A DNA stretch of 64,000 nt from VAZQ01 sp963807865 (GCA_963807865.1 CAWEDK010000021.1:1-64000), one strand, 5' to 3'. Counted from the first letter of the stretch, positions 19,730 to 29,909 are shown. Notes: generated from the sequence alone by a model not told the origin. Translations and numbers: made by a program.

Positions 19730-21067
19730 ATGCCCCGAGGCAAGCTCGACCGCCGCCGTTTTCTCAAGACCACCGCTGCTTCGACCGCCATCCTGGCAAT
19801 GCCCTATGTGCGCGGCGCCCATGCCGCCGGCAAGCTGGCGATCGGCTTCTGGGACCACTGGGTGCCCGGCGCCAACAAGGCGTCGCAGGCGTTGTGCGAG
19901 GAATGGGGCGCCAAGGAAAAGGTCGAGGTGTCGATCGACTACATCACCTCGCAGGGCAACAAGAACCTCCTCACCATCGCGGCCGAGGCGCAGGCCCGCT
20001 CGGGCCATGACATCTTCGCCTTCCCGACCTGGCAGCCGGCCGACCACGCCAACCGGCTGGAGCCGGTCGACGACATCATGGCCGAACTGATCAAGCTCAA
20101 CGGCAAGGTCAACCCGACGTGCGAATATCTCGCCAAGCCGGGCGGGCGTTGGGTCGCGGTACCGGCCGCGGTCGGCAGCCAGATCAAGGGCCCCTGCTCA
20201 CGCATCGACCTGCTGAAAAAGCACGCCGGCATCGACGTGCAGGCGATGTATCCGGCCGGCGAGCCGCCGAAGGCCGATGCCTGGACGCTTGACGCCATGC
20301 TCAAGGCCGCCGAAGCTTGCCACAAGGCGGGTTTCCCGTTCGGCATCGGGCTCGGCGGAACCGAGGACAACGTCGATACCGCGGGCGCCATCTTCCAGTC
20401 GTTCGGCGCCAATCTGGTGGATGCCAAGGGCAACATCTCGGTGAAGAACGATGCGGTCCGCCAGACGCTCGAATACTACAAGCGGCTCGCCCAGTTCCTG
20501 CCGCCGGACGCGCCGGCCTGGGACAACGCGTCGAACAACAAGTACCTGATCGCCGGCAAGGGCTCGCTGATCATGAATCCGCCGAGCGCCTGGGCGGTCG
20601 CCAAGCGCGACGCGCCGCCGATCGCCCAACAGTTGTGGACGCACGGCATGCCGGCCGGCCCGAAAGGCCGCTACGCACCGTTCCTGCCTTACTTCTACGG
20701 CATCTGGAATTTCAGCAAGAACAAGCCCGCCGCCAAGAGCCTGCTGGTGCATCTCTCGCAGCCCGCGGCGATCGAGAAGATGGTCGAGGCCAGCGCGGGA
20801 TACGACCTGCCGGCGTTCGAGAACATGACGACGCTCAAGGTGTGGGCAAACGAAGGGCCGCCGAAGGGCACGCTCTATCACTATCCCAACCCGCACAATC
20901 ACCAGATCCTGTCGGTCGCCGCGCAGCCGGCGCCGCCGAAGATCGCGGTGCAGATCTACACCCAGGCGATCCAGACCAAGATGGTGGTGCGCTTCATGCA
21001 GGGCGAGGCCATGGAAAGGACCCTGGCCTGGGCCGAGAGCGAGGTCGAAGGCTACATGCGGACCTGA
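19730..21067 (+). CDS. ABC importer substrate-binding protein, carbohydrate family 1
   Basis: Periplasmic receptor of about 445 residues. A twin-arginine signal (LDRRRFLKTTAASTAIL, cleavage near RGAHAAG) implies export of the folded protein. The body follows the MalE/UgpB-like pattern (LLTIAAEAQARSGHDIFAFPTW, then WALDAM-type helices and a C-terminal YMRT). ATG 19730 follows GGGAGGA and is preferred over an in-frame ATG at 19697. It heads a cluster with two permeases and an ATPase. The ligand is unknown; the family takes sugars, polyols and glycerol phosphodiesters. Confidence 0.88.
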   Translation: MPRGKLDRRRFLKTTAASTAILAMPYVRGAHAAGKLAIGFWDHWVPGANKASQALCEEWGAKEKVEVSIDYITSQGNKNLLTIAAEAQARSGHDIFAFPTWQPADHANRLEPVDDIMAELIKLNGKVNPTCEYLAKPGGRWVAVPAAVGSQIKGPCSRIDLLKKHAGIDVQAMYPAGEPPKADAWTLDAMLKAAEACHKAGFPFGIGLGGTEDNVDTAGAIFQSFGANLVDAKGNISVKNDAVRQTLEYYKRLAQFLPPDAPAWDNASNNKYLIAGKGSLIMNPPSAWAVAKRDAPPIAQQLWTHGMPAGPKGRYAPFLPYFYGIWNFSKNKPAAKSLLVHLSQPAAIEKMVEASAGYDLPAFENMTTLKVWANEGPPKGTLYHYPNPHNHQILSVAAQPAPPKIAVQIYTQAIQTKMVVRFMQGEAMERTLAWAESEVEGYMRT

Positions 21068-21077
21068 GCTGCGCGTG

Positions 21078-21108
21078 CTGCCGCCCGCGGGCTCGTTGCG
21101 GGCGGCAG
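21078..21108 (+). promoter_or_regulatory. Stem-loop between receptor and permease genes
   Basis: CTGCCGCCCGC (21078-21088) and GCGGGCGGCAG (21098-21108) form a perfect 11-bp GC stem with a 9-nt loop, 11 bp after the receptor stop and 26 bp before the first permease. In ABC-importer operons such hairpins stabilise the receptor mRNA or partly stop transcription so that the receptor is made in excess. There is no following T-tract, so stabilisation or attenuation is more likely than full termination. Confidence 0.65.
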
Positions 21109-21133
21109 TTCCTGCATAGCGACGAGGTAGCGC

Positions 21134-22081
21134 ATGGTCGACGCGGCAATTCAATCCGATCGGGCGGTGTTATCCGCGGCAGCACCGGTTCGCCGGCGCT
21201 CCGCGCTGCGTCGGGCGATGAAGCGCAAGTCGACAATCGCGTTCCTGATGACGCTGCCGCTTCTGCTGCTGGTCGCCCTCCTCGTCATCTATCCGGCGTT
21301 CTATTCGGTCCACCTGGCGACGCTGAACAAGTCGATGGAGCGCTTCGTCGGCTTCGGCAACTTCCTGTTCCTGTTCAAGCGCGAGACGTTCTGGATGGTA
21401 GTGCAGCAGTCCTGCATCTTCGCCATCACCGCCGTCATCTTCAAAGCGCTGATCGGATTCATCGTCGCGCATTTCGTGCACAACATTCCGGGCCGGAAGC
21501 AGCGCAAGTGGCGTGGCATGCTGCTGGTGCCGTGGGTCATCCCGCCGGCGATGAGCTGCCTCGCCTGGCTCTGGCTGTTCGATCCGTCCTACAGCGCGTT
21601 CAACTGGGTGCTGGCGCTGTTCGGCATCGGGCCGGTGCCGTGGACCGGCGACGCTTACTGGGCGCGGTTTTCGGTGATCCTGGTCAACATCTGGATCGGC
21701 GCGCCGTTCTTCATGATCATGTACCTGGCGGCGCTCAAATCGGTGCCCGAGCAGCTCTACGAGGCGGCCGCCATCGACGGCGCCAACTGGTGGCAGCGCA
21801 TCTGGTACGTGACGCTGCCGATGATGCGCAACATCATGGCGATCACGGCGTTGTTCTCGCTGATCGTGACGTTCGCCAACTTCGACATCGTGCGCATCCT
21901 CACCGCCGGCGGCCCGGTCGACCGCACTCACGTCTTCGCCACATGGGCGTTCTGGATCGGCATCCAGGGCAACGACATCCCGCTCGGCGCCGCCGTCTCA
22001 CTGTTCATGGTGCCGATCCTCACGGTCGCGGCGATCTTCATCCTGCGCGACATCAACCGCCGGGCGGGAGAAATGTCATGA
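21134..22081 (+). CDS. ABC importer permease (MalF/UgpA type)
   Basis: About 315 residues with six predicted membrane segments, starting near IAFLMTLPLLLLVALLVIY. The EAA loop that docks on the ATPase is LYEAAAIDGANWWQRIWYVTLPMM. Intact. Part of the receptor-permease-permease-ATPase cluster; a 112-bp gap with a palindromic repeat separates it from the second permease. Confidence 0.92.
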   Translation: MVDAAIQSDRAVLSAAAPVRRRSALRRAMKRKSTIAFLMTLPLLLLVALLVIYPAFYSVHLATLNKSMERFVGFGNFLFLFKRETFWMVVQQSCIFAITAVIFKALIGFIVAHFVHNIPGRKQRKWRGMLLVPWVIPPAMSCLAWLWLFDPSYSAFNWVLALFGIGPVPWTGDAYWARFSVILVNIWIGAPFFMIMYLAALKSVPEQLYEAAAIDGANWWQRIWYVTLPMMRNIMAITALFSLIVTFANFDIVRILTAGGPVDRTHVFATWAFWIGIQGNDIPLGAAVSLFMVPILTVAAIFILRDINRRAGEMS

Positions 22082-22104
22082 TGATCGCGGTGCAAATTTG
22101 GTCT

Positions 22105-22180
22105 CTCCGCTCATGCCCGCGACAGCGGGCATCCGGTCCTGGTCAAGAACTGGGTCCCCGCTTCCGCCGGGACGAGCGGA
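22105..22180. repeat. Palindromic intergenic repeat (TCCGCTC...GAGCGGA type), copy 1
   Basis: The outer arms TCCGCTC and GAGCGGA enclose two hairpins, ATGCCCGC/GCGGGCAT (22113-22132) and a second around CCCCGCTTCCGCCGGG. Similar double-hairpin units appear at 25556-25640 and 29910-30003. It is inserted inside the importer operon without breaking a gene, so it is probably transcribed. Confidence 0.7.
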
Positions 22181-22193
22181 AGGAGTACGCGCC

Positions 22194-23111
22194 ATGACCT
22201 CGGCATCGCTCCCCGCCGACGCGGCGCCCGCTGCTCGCCGCACCAAATACGGCAGTATGAGCAACGACCGCCGCTGGGCGCTGCGCTGGTCGTATTTCTT
22301 CCTGACGCTGTTTGCGATCTTCTTCCTGCTGCCGCCGGTCTACATGCTGATCACCTCGCTCAAAAGCAGCGCGGAAATCTCCGCCGCCACCAATCCGTGG
22401 TGGGTCAACAACCCGACGTTGGGAAATTACGTCGAGCTCCTGACGTCGAACCAATACCTCACCTTCTTCCGCAACTCGGCGCTGGTATCGGTGCTCGTCG
22501 TGACCATCACCATGCTGATCAGCGTGCCGGCGGCGTTCGCGCTGTCGCGCATGCGGTTCTGGGGCTCGACCACGCTGGCGACCGGCGTGTTCCTGACCTA
22601 CCTGATCCCCGAGACGCTGCTGTTCATCCCGCTGTTCAAGATGTTCGCTGTATTCAACGAATGGACCGGCATCCAGCTGATGAACCGCTGGTGGGTGCTG
22701 CTCGTGGTCTATCCAACGCTGACGGTGCCGTTCTGCACCTGGATCATGATCGGCTACTTCGCCTCGATCCCTAAGGAACTCGACGAGGCGGCGCTGATGG
22801 ACGGCGCCAACTACCGGCAGATCCTGACTCGCGTGTTCATCCCGGTGGCGCTCCCCGGCCTCATCGCCGCGACCATCTTCGCGTTCACGGTGTCGTGGGC
22901 GCAGTTCCTCTATCCGCTCGCCTTCACCACCTCGTCCGACCAGCTCGTGCTGCCGGTCGGCATCATCACCTCGCTGATCAAGGGCGACGTGTTCAACTGG
23001 GGGCAGATCATGACCGGCGCGCTGCTCGGCGCCGCCCCGCCGCTGATCATCTACGCCTTCCTGATGGACTACTACATCGCCGGCCTCACCGCCGGCGCCA
23101 CCAAGGGTTAG
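22194..23111 (+). CDS. ABC importer permease (MalG/UgpE type)
   Basis: About 305 residues with six membrane spans beginning YFFLTLFAIFFLLPPVYML. The EAA motif is KELDEAALMDGANYRQILTRVFIP. Good family features are the periplasmic loop after span 1 (TSLKSSAEI) and the MalG-type ending. ATG 22194 (MTSASLPADAAPA) is taken as the start. Works with the preceding permease as the transmembrane heterodimer. Confidence 0.9.
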   Translation: MTSASLPADAAPAARRTKYGSMSNDRRWALRWSYFFLTLFAIFFLLPPVYMLITSLKSSAEISAATNPWWVNNPTLGNYVELLTSNQYLTFFRNSALVSVLVVTITMLISVPAAFALSRMRFWGSTTLATGVFLTYLIPETLLFIPLFKMFAVFNEWTGIQLMNRWWVLLVVYPTLTVPFCTWIMIGYFASIPKELDEAALMDGANYRQILTRVFIPVALPGLIAATIFAFTVSWAQFLYPLAFTTSSDQLVLPVGIITSLIKGDVFNWGQIMTGALLGAAPPLIIYAFLMDYYIAGLTAGATKG

Positions 23112-23161
23112 AGATTACGTCGATGATTTTGATGCACGCGCGCGCCGCGCACTCGGTCTGT

Positions 23162-23256
23162 TCCCCTCCCCCTTGTGGGGAGGGGTTAAGGGTGGGGCCA
23201 CGGCAGCCAGGCGCAAAGACCCCCTCCCCAACCCTCCCCCACAAGGGGGGAGGGAG
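23162..23256. repeat. Long inverted repeat of CCTCCCC/GGGGAGG type
   Basis: Two arms of about 33 bp, each itself containing a CCTCCCC-TTGTG-GGGGAGG hairpin, face each other around a ~27-bp centre, between the second permease and the ATPase gene. A related unit lies at 52134-52251. These G-tract palindromes are dispersed intergenic repeats in many Rhizobiales genomes. Confidence 0.7.
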
Positions 23257-23295
23257 TGCACCGCCCGAGTTGCACCAGAAACAAGGTTGAGTCGC

Positions 23296-24393
<1,098 letters not shown>

Positions 24394-24415
24394 CGATCGC
24401 CGCTCGCAGTTCGCT

Positions 24416-25513
24416 TCACAGGCGTGAGTTGCTGACCAACTCCGCCACCCGCTCGCCGAATGCCTTCGTCCCCAACGGGCCGCCGAGGTCGCGGGTGCGC
24501 CATTCGGGCCGGGCGATCGCGCTGTCGAGCGCCGTCTCGATCGCGGCGGCAGCGGCGCTCAACCCGTCGTGGCCGCGCCGCTTGCCGAGCCAGGCGAGCA
24601 GCATGGCGGCCGAGCCGATCAGCGACACCGGGTTGGCAATGTCCTGCCCGGCAATGTCGGGCGCCGAGCCGTGCTGGGCCTGCGCCACCGCGTAATCCGC
24701 GCCGGCATTGAGCGACGCCGCCAGCCCCAGGCTGCCGGCGATTTCCGAGGCGAGATCGGACAGGATGTCGCCGAACATGTTGGTGGTGACGATCACGTCG
24801 AACGCCGCGGCGTCGCGCACCAGCAGCGCCGCCATGGCGTCGATGATCTTTTCCTCGTAGCGCACCTGCGGGAAGCGCGCGGCGACCGTGCGCGTGCAGT
24901 CGAGGAACAGCCCGTCCGACACCCGCAGCACATTGGCCTTGTGCACCGCAGTCACCTGCCGGCGGCGCCGCATGGCGAGCGTGAACGCCGCTTCGGCGAT
25001 GCGGGTCGCGCCGGCGCGCGTGATCTTGCGCACCGCCAATGCCACGTCCGGTGTCGGCATGAATTCGCCCGAGCCCTGGAACATGTTGCGGTCGGCGTAG
25101 AAGCCCTCGGTGTTCTCGCGCACGACGACCAGATTGACCGGCGATCCGCAACGCGGCGGGAACCCGCCGCGGCTGCGCGCGGGCCGGATATTGGCGAACA
25201 GATCGAGCCGCTTGCGCAGTTCGCCCGAAGGATTGAGCCCGCCTTGCGCCAACGGCGGATAGTCGTTGTGCGACACCGGCCCCAGGATCACGCCATCGGC
25301 CGCACGCGCCGCCGCTTCCGCGGCATACGGGAAGGTGGTGCCGGACGCGCGCAATGCCGCGAAGCCGACGGGCTCTGCCGAAAACGACAGGCCGAGACCG
25401 AATGCGCGGTCGGCGGTGCGCAGCACTGTTAGCGTTGCGGCCGTGATCTCCGGCCCGATGCCGTCGCCCTCCATCACCACGATCCGAATTGGCGCTGACG
25501 ACAAACCGCTCAC
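24416..25513 (-). CDS. Isocitrate/isopropylmalate family dehydrogenase (tartrate-dehydrogenase-like)
   Basis: NAD(P)- and metal-dependent beta-decarboxylating dehydrogenase of about 365 residues. It starts near IRIVVMEGDGIGPEI, has the substrate loop VVVRENTEGFYADRNMF, and carries the family signature TTNMFGDILSDLASEIAGSLGLA. The sequence fits the LeuB/Icd superfamily. The context (alpha-hydroxyacid oxidase, aldolases) and absence of other leu genes suggest a catabolic member such as tartrate or homoisocitrate dehydrogenase rather than LeuB; that is inference. GTG 25513 is the likely start. Confidence 0.82.
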   Translation of the reverse strand: MSGLSSAPIRIVVMEGDGIGPEITAATLTVLRTADRAFGLGLSFSAEPVGFAALRASGTTFPYAAEAAARAADGVILGPVSHNDYPPLAQGGLNPSGELRKRLDLFANIRPARSRGGFPPRCGSPVNLVVVRENTEGFYADRNMFQGSGEFMPTPDVALAVRKITRAGATRIAEAAFTLAMRRRRQVTAVHKANVLRVSDGLFLDCTRTVAARFPQVRYEEKIIDAMAALLVRDAAAFDVIVTTNMFGDILSDLASEIAGSLGLAASLNAGADYAVAQAQHGSAPDIAGQDIANPVSLIGSAAMLLAWLGKRRGHDGLSAAAAAIETALDSAIARPEWRTRDLGGPLGTKAFGERVAELVSNSRL

Positions 25514-25555
25514 TGACCAGTCCCCTTGTGTTGCGTATCGAGCCAACCACCACTG

Positions 25556-25640
25556 CCGCTCGTTCCCGCGCAAGCGGGAACCCGGGCGGCGCTCAGTGTC
25601 CGTAATTCTGGGTCGCCGCTTGCGCGGGGACGAACGGAGA
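25556..25640. repeat. Palindromic intergenic repeat, copy 2
   Basis: A double-hairpin unit with GTTCCCGCGCAAGCGGGAAC on the left and GCCGCTTGCGCGGGGACGAAC on the right, closely related to the units at 22105 and 29910. It lies between the divergent dehydrogenase and alpha-hydroxyacid oxidase genes. Confidence 0.7.
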
Positions 25641-25704
25641 CTGAATAACCAGCAAGTGGGACAAGCCTAGCAAGCCGTCCGCTGGTTGACGACGGCTCGG
25701 CGGA

Positions 25705-26892
25705 ATGAGCATCATGCCCGCCCCGCACGTCCCTTTTCTCAATCGCGAGCCGGCCGCCATGACGCAGCATCAGAAACTCGACCCCAGCACAATCCACGAT
25801 ACGCCGGCAAAGATCAGCGACCTCCTCAACCTGCACGAGATCGTCGCCAAAGCGCGGCAGAACCTCAACCAGAACGACTGGGATTACATCGTCGGCGGTG
25901 CGGAATCCGAGACGACGCTGCGGCGCAACCGCATGGCGCTGGAGACCATCGCGTTTCGCCCGCGCGTTCTGCGCGACGTCAGCAACGTCGATGTCTCGAC
26001 CAATCAGTTCGGACGCAAGCTGCGGCTGCCGCTGATCTTCGCACCGGTCGGCTCGCTCGAAAGCTTCCATCCGGCCGGCGCCACCTCGGTGGTCAAGGCC
26101 GCGAAGGAGTTCGGCGTCGGCCACATGCTGAGCTCGGTCTGCGACCCGGGACTGGAAGAGCTCGCTGAAATCGCTCCGGATGCGCTGCGGCTCTACCAGC
26201 TCTATGTGCGCGGCGACGCCGATTGGGTCGACGATCATGTCGAGCGCGCCATCAAGCACGGCTATTCGGCGTTCGCCCTCACGGTCGACACGGCGCACTA
26301 CAGCCGGCGCGAGCGCGACATCGCCAAGCGCTTCGTCACCGCCGGGCGGCGGCGCGTGCAGAACCGCATATTCCAAGCCGGGCTCGACTGGAGCACCGTC
26401 AAGCGCATCAAGGACAAGTTCAAAATTCCACTCGCCATCAAGGGCATCGCCACCGCGGAGGATGCGCGCATCGCGGTCGAGCACGGCGTCGAATGGGTCT
26501 ACGTGTCGAACCACGGCGGCCGCCAGCTCGATCACGGCCGCGGCTCGGTCGACGTGCTGCCCGAAGTCGCGGATGCGGTTGCCGGACGCGCCAAAGTCAT
26601 CGTCGACGGCTCGATCTGCCGCGGCTCGGACATCGTCAAGGCGATCGCCAGCGGCGCCGACCTCGTCGCCATGGGCCGCATGCAGTGCTTCGCGCTCGGC
26701 GCGGCCGGCGAAGCCGGCGTGCTGCGGCTGCTCGAGCTCCTGGAAGACGAAGTGCAGCGCTCGATGGGCCTGCTCGGCGTCTCGAAGCTCGCCGACCTCA
26801 ACCGCTCCTACCTGCATGCCGCGCCCGCGACGCAGATGCCGCACGTGCTCAGCGCATTCCAGTTGCTGAAGCTCGAGGAATACCGGTACTGA
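25705..26892 (+). CDS. FMN-dependent alpha-hydroxyacid oxidase/dehydrogenase
   Basis: Oxidises an L-2-hydroxyacid (lactate, glycolate or mandelate class) to the 2-oxoacid. FMN TIM-barrel with the active-site block VYVSNHGGRQLDHGRGSVDVLPEV (catalytic His), LAIKGIATAEDARIA (conserved Lys), VIVDGSICRGSDIVKAIASGAD and phosphate-binding VAMGRMQCFALG. The usual N-terminal block DWDYIVGGAESETTLRRNR is present. 395 residues from ATG 25705; ATG 25759 (MTQHQKLD) is an alternative. No transmembrane insert like that of LldD homologues bound to the membrane is seen. Confidence 0.9.
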   Translation: MSIMPAPHVPFLNREPAAMTQHQKLDPSTIHDTPAKISDLLNLHEIVAKARQNLNQNDWDYIVGGAESETTLRRNRMALETIAFRPRVLRDVSNVDVSTNQFGRKLRLPLIFAPVGSLESFHPAGATSVVKAAKEFGVGHMLSSVCDPGLEELAEIAPDALRLYQLYVRGDADWVDDHVERAIKHGYSAFALTVDTAHYSRRERDIAKRFVTAGRRRVQNRIFQAGLDWSTVKRIKDKFKIPLAIKGIATAEDARIAVEHGVEWVYVSNHGGRQLDHGRGSVDVLPEVADAVAGRAKVIVDGSICRGSDIVKAIASGADLVAMGRMQCFALGAAGEAGVLRLLELLEDEVQRSMGLLGVSKLADLNRSYLHAAPATQMPHVLSAFQLLKLEEYRY

Positions 26893-26968
26893 GGTCCACT
26901 GAAGTGCGACCGGCAGACGCGGCGTGAGCACGTAGCCTCAGTGAGCAAACCGGAAAGGCGATAGGCCT

Positions 26969-27000
26969 GCCCCGGATTTCACCGCGCTCATCCGGGCTAC
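26969..27000. repeat. Short CCCGGAT palindromic repeat
   Basis: CCCGGATTTCACCGCGCTCATCCGGG pairs CCCGGAT with ATCCGGG across a central block. The same GCCCGGATGAGCGC-type sequence is a widespread intergenic repeat in Rhizobiales. It lies between the convergent oxidase and class II aldolase genes and could act as a bidirectional terminator. Confidence 0.55.
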
Positions 27001-27015
27001 AGTTGTCTCGGTCCG

Positions 27016-27807
27016 TCACTGCCAATACGGCGGATAGCCGGAGTTGCGGTCTTCCGCCTCCAGCAGCCGCAGCATCGCCGGCCATTCCAGCACGCCGTAG
27101 GGCCGGCGCGTGCCGGGCTGGTACATGTGCGCGGTGTGCGCCAGCACGTTCTCGCCCGGCATCGTGAGCTCGGTGCGCGCCGCCATGGCGTCGACCTGCG
27201 AGCGGCACGACAGCTCGAGCTGGTACATGGTGTTGAACGCCTGCTGGATGGTCGCCCCGCAGGTGAGCAGCCCGTGGTTTCGCATCACCAGCGCGTCGTG
27301 CGGGCCGAGGTCGCCGACGATGCGCTCGCGCTCGTCGAGATCGACGGCCGGGCCCTCGTAGTCGTGATACCCGATATGGCCGACGAAGCGCATCGAGGTC
27401 TGCGACAGCGGCAGCAGCCCGCACGTCATCGCCGACACCGCGATGCCGGCGCGGGTGTGGGTGTGCAGTACGCACTGCACCTCCGGCCGCGCCGTGTGGA
27501 TCGCACCATGGATCACATAGCCCGACTTGTTGATGCCGTAGTCGGTGTCGGGCTTCCAGACGATGTTACCGTCGACGTCGATCTTGACCAGGCTCGAGGC
27601 GGTGATCTCCTTGTAGAGCATGCCGTAGAGATTGATCAGCAGGTGATCGGGCGAGCCGGGAATGCGCGCCGTGATGTGATTGTAGATCAGGTCCGCCATT
27701 CCGTACTTGTCGACCAGGCGGTAGCAGGCGGCGAGATCGACCCGCGCCTGCCATTCCTCGGGGGACACCTCGCCGCGGATCGATTTGAACTCGGTCGAAT
27801 AATTCAT
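27016..27807 (-). CDS. Class II aldolase/adducin family protein
   Basis: Zn-dependent aldolase or decarboxylase fold, 263 residues. Metal ligands are likely the His pair in QCVLHTHTRAGIA and the His of LVMRNHGLLTCGATIQQAF; the Glu/His region near the N terminus is YNHITARIPG. The N-terminal WQARVDLAACYRLVDKYGMAD is typical of the subgroup that includes fuculose-phosphate aldolase relatives and 3-oxo-4-phosphate decarboxylases. Divergent from the HpcH-type aldolase with 84 bp between starts, so they share a promoter region. Confidence 0.88.
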   Translation of the reverse strand: MNYSTEFKSIRGEVSPEEWQARVDLAACYRLVDKYGMADLIYNHITARIPGSPDHLLINLYGMLYKEITASSLVKIDVDGNIVWKPDTDYGINKSGYVIHGAIHTARPEVQCVLHTHTRAGIAVSAMTCGLLPLSQTSMRFVGHIGYHDYEGPAVDLDERERIVGDLGPHDALVMRNHGLLTCGATIQQAFNTMYQLELSCRSQVDAMAARTELTMPGENVLAHTAHMYQPGTRRPYGVLEWPAMLRLLEAEDRNSGYPPYWQ

Positions 27808-27891
27808 GGATCGCTTTCCGGTCGTATGGCGCTGAGCCCAGTCATTTCCAGTATAACGCAGGCCGAAACAAAACCAACCGAGGGGGCGTTC

Positions 27892-28692
27892 GTGCAGATC
27901 AGCGACATCCTGCGCAACAATGTGAAAGAGAAGCTGGCGCGCGACGAGGTCGTCGCCTCCATGACGGTGCGGCTCGTTCGCAACGTCGAGATCGCCCGTA
28001 TCGCCCGGACCGCCGGATTCGACACGCTCTATATCGACCTCGAGCATTCGAGCTTTTCGCTCGAAAGCTGCTCCCAGGTCTGCATCGCCGCGATGGAGGC
28101 CGGCATCGCGCCATTCGTGCGGGTGCCGGCCAATACGCCGGACTACATCACCCGGGTGCTCGAAGGCGGCGCGCTCGGCATCATCGCCCCGCACGTCCAC
28201 TCGGCCGCCGATGCGCAGGCGGTGGTCCGGGCGGCCAAGTTCCATCCCGTGGGCGAACGCTCGAACGCCACCGGGCTCCCGCACCTGCACTTCCGTAGCT
28301 TCCCGGCGCCCGCGGCCTACGCGGCGCTCAACGACGCCACCATGGTGATCGTGCAGTTCGAGAGCGCGGCGGCGCTGGAGCGAACCGACGAGATCGTGGC
28401 GGTCGACGGCATCGACATGGTGCTGGTCGGCCTCAACGACCTGCTGGCGGACTGGGGCATTCCGGGACAGTACGACGACCCCCGCGTGCGGGAGGTCTAC
28501 GGGCGGGTCATCGCCGCCTGCCGCCGCAACGGCAAGCATTGCGGGGTCGGCGGCCTCTCCACCCGGCCGGACCTGGTGGCAGAGTTCGTCCGCATGGGCG
28601 CGCGCTACGTCTCGACCGGCACCGACCTGGCGTTCCTGATCGGCGCCTGCGCGGCAAAGGCCAAGCAGGTGCAGGACATCACGCTGCGCTGA
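27892..28692 (+). CDS. HpcH/HpaI family aldolase
   Basis: Class II pyruvate or acetaldehyde-forming aldolase, about 266 residues. TIM-barrel landmarks are FDTLYIDLEHSSFSLE (metal Glu in DLEH), RVPANTPDYITRVLEGGALGI and VIVQFESAAALERTDEI, with metal Asp in GIDMVLVGLNDLLADWGIPGQ and late VGGLSTRPDLV. It cleaves a 4-hydroxy-2-oxoacid to pyruvate plus an aldehyde in this family. GTG 27892 follows AGGGGG and is preferred to an upstream ATG at 27826. Followed by the TctC-type receptor genes in the same direction. Confidence 0.88.
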   Translation: MQISDILRNNVKEKLARDEVVASMTVRLVRNVEIARIARTAGFDTLYIDLEHSSFSLESCSQVCIAAMEAGIAPFVRVPANTPDYITRVLEGGALGIIAPHVHSAADAQAVVRAAKFHPVGERSNATGLPHLHFRSFPAPAAYAALNDATMVIVQFESAAALERTDEIVAVDGIDMVLVGLNDLLADWGIPGQYDDPRVREVYGRVIAACRRNGKHCGVGGLSTRPDLVAEFVRMGARYVSTGTDLAFLIGACAAKAKQVQDITLR

Positions 28693-28887
28693 CCCCCAGC
28701 CCGCCAGCGTCGGGCGCCCGTACGGGCGCGCCCGCATTTGCGCGGCTCACCGGACAAATTGGCGCAGGCCCCGTTCGCCGTCTCCGCCCTCGGGCCATGA
28801 TATTCCCTTGTGCAAAAGGCTCGCCGGCCCGGTATCTTGGCCACAACCGATGTCAAAAAATCAGGCCCGCGGGCCGGGGAGAAACGC

Positions 28888-29862
28888 ATGTCGAAAATTG
28901 CCGGTCGAACGCTGCTGTACGCTGCGGCCTTCCTCGTCGCGCTGACCGGCGCGGGAGCCGCGCAGGACTATCCGAACAAGCCGGTGCGGCTGATCATTCC
29001 GTTCCCGCCGGGCGGCAGCAACGACGTGGTCGGGCGCCTGATCGCGACGCAACTGAGCGAGAAGCTCGGCAAGCAGGTGGTGGTCGAAAACCGCGGCGCC
29101 GGCGCCGGCGGCGTGGTGGGAACCGAGGTGGTGGCGAATGCGCCGAACGACGGCTACACGCTCGGCATCATTTCGCTGGCGCACGCCGTCAACCCCTGGC
29201 TCTACAAGCTGCCCTACGATCCGATCAAATCGTTCACGCCGATCGCGATCCTCGCCTCCGGCCCGAACGTGCTGGTGGTCAATCCGACGTTGCCGGTGAA
29301 CTCGGTGCAGGAGCTGCTCGCCGCCGCCAAGGCCAAGCCTGGCTCCCTGCAATATGCCTCGGCCGGCATCGGCAGCTTCCAGCACCTCGGCGGCGAACTG
29401 TTCAAGCTGATGGCGAAGGTCAACATCCTGCACGTGCCGTTCAAGGGCGGCGGCCCTGCCATGATCGACGTGATCGGCGGCCACACCAAGGTGATGTTCT
29501 CCTCGCTGGTGCAGACCACGCCGCACATCAAGTCCGGCAAGCTGCGCGCGCTCGGCACCGGCGGGCTGAAGCGCAACCCGGTGCTGCCGGACGTGCCGTC
29601 GATCGCGGAGGCGGGCGTCCCCGACTACGAGGCGGTCAACTGGTGGGGCCTGGTCGCTCCCGCCGGCACGCCGGCGGCGATCGTCGAGAAGCTGCACCGC
29701 GACGTCGCGGCGGTGCAGAATTCCGAAGCGGTGCAGAAGCACTTCGCCTCCGAAGGCGCCCAGATCGTGCAGATGAGCACACCCGAGTTCTCGGCCTTCA
29801 TCGAAAAGGAAATGAAGAAGTGGGAACAGGTGGTGAAGGAGGGGAACATCAAGGCGGAGTGA
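28888..29862 (+). CDS. Tripartite tricarboxylate transporter receptor (Bug/TctC), copy 1
   Basis: Periplasmic solute receptor of about 324 residues. Signal peptide LLYAAAFLVALTGAGAAQ, then the canonical DYPNKPVRLIIPFPPGGSNDVVGR with the carboxylate-binding PFPPGG loop. Later blocks are LQYASAGIGSFQHLGGELFK, VNILHVPFKGGGPAMIDVIGGH and LRALGTGG. In this family the receptor hands a carboxylate to a TctAB membrane pair. Intact. Shares long identical blocks with copy 3 (LAHAVNPWLYKLPYDPIKSF), so these two are recent duplicates or under similar constraint. Confidence 0.92.
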   Translation: MSKIAGRTLLYAAAFLVALTGAGAAQDYPNKPVRLIIPFPPGGSNDVVGRLIATQLSEKLGKQVVVENRGAGAGGVVGTEVVANAPNDGYTLGIISLAHAVNPWLYKLPYDPIKSFTPIAILASGPNVLVVNPTLPVNSVQELLAAAKAKPGSLQYASAGIGSFQHLGGELFKLMAKVNILHVPFKGGGPAMIDVIGGHTKVMFSSLVQTTPHIKSGKLRALGTGGLKRNPVLPDVPSIAEAGVPDYEAVNWWGLVAPAGTPAAIVEKLHRDVAAVQNSEAVQKHFASEGAQIVQMSTPEFSAFIEKEMKKWEQVVKEGNIKAE

Positions 29863-29909
29863 CGCATATGCCGACGCTGCGGACGCAGAGCTTCACGTGC
29901 ATGCTTCCT

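Noticed and set aside
20317..22197. A 626-codon open frame in the importer region
   Set aside because: It is the +1 reading of the receptor and permease genes, Arg/Gly/Ala-rich, with no family resemblance. The other frame gives clean ABC proteins.
23162..23256. Possible CRISPR-like repeats in the G/C-tract palindromes
   Set aside because: There are only two facing arms and no series of equal repeats with unique spacers. The same type recurs singly at 52134-52251, as dispersed repeats do.
24569..25432. A rightward open frame opposite the isopropylmalate-type dehydrogenase
   Set aside because: The opposite strand carries the full IDH/IMDH signature in frame, so this is a shadow.
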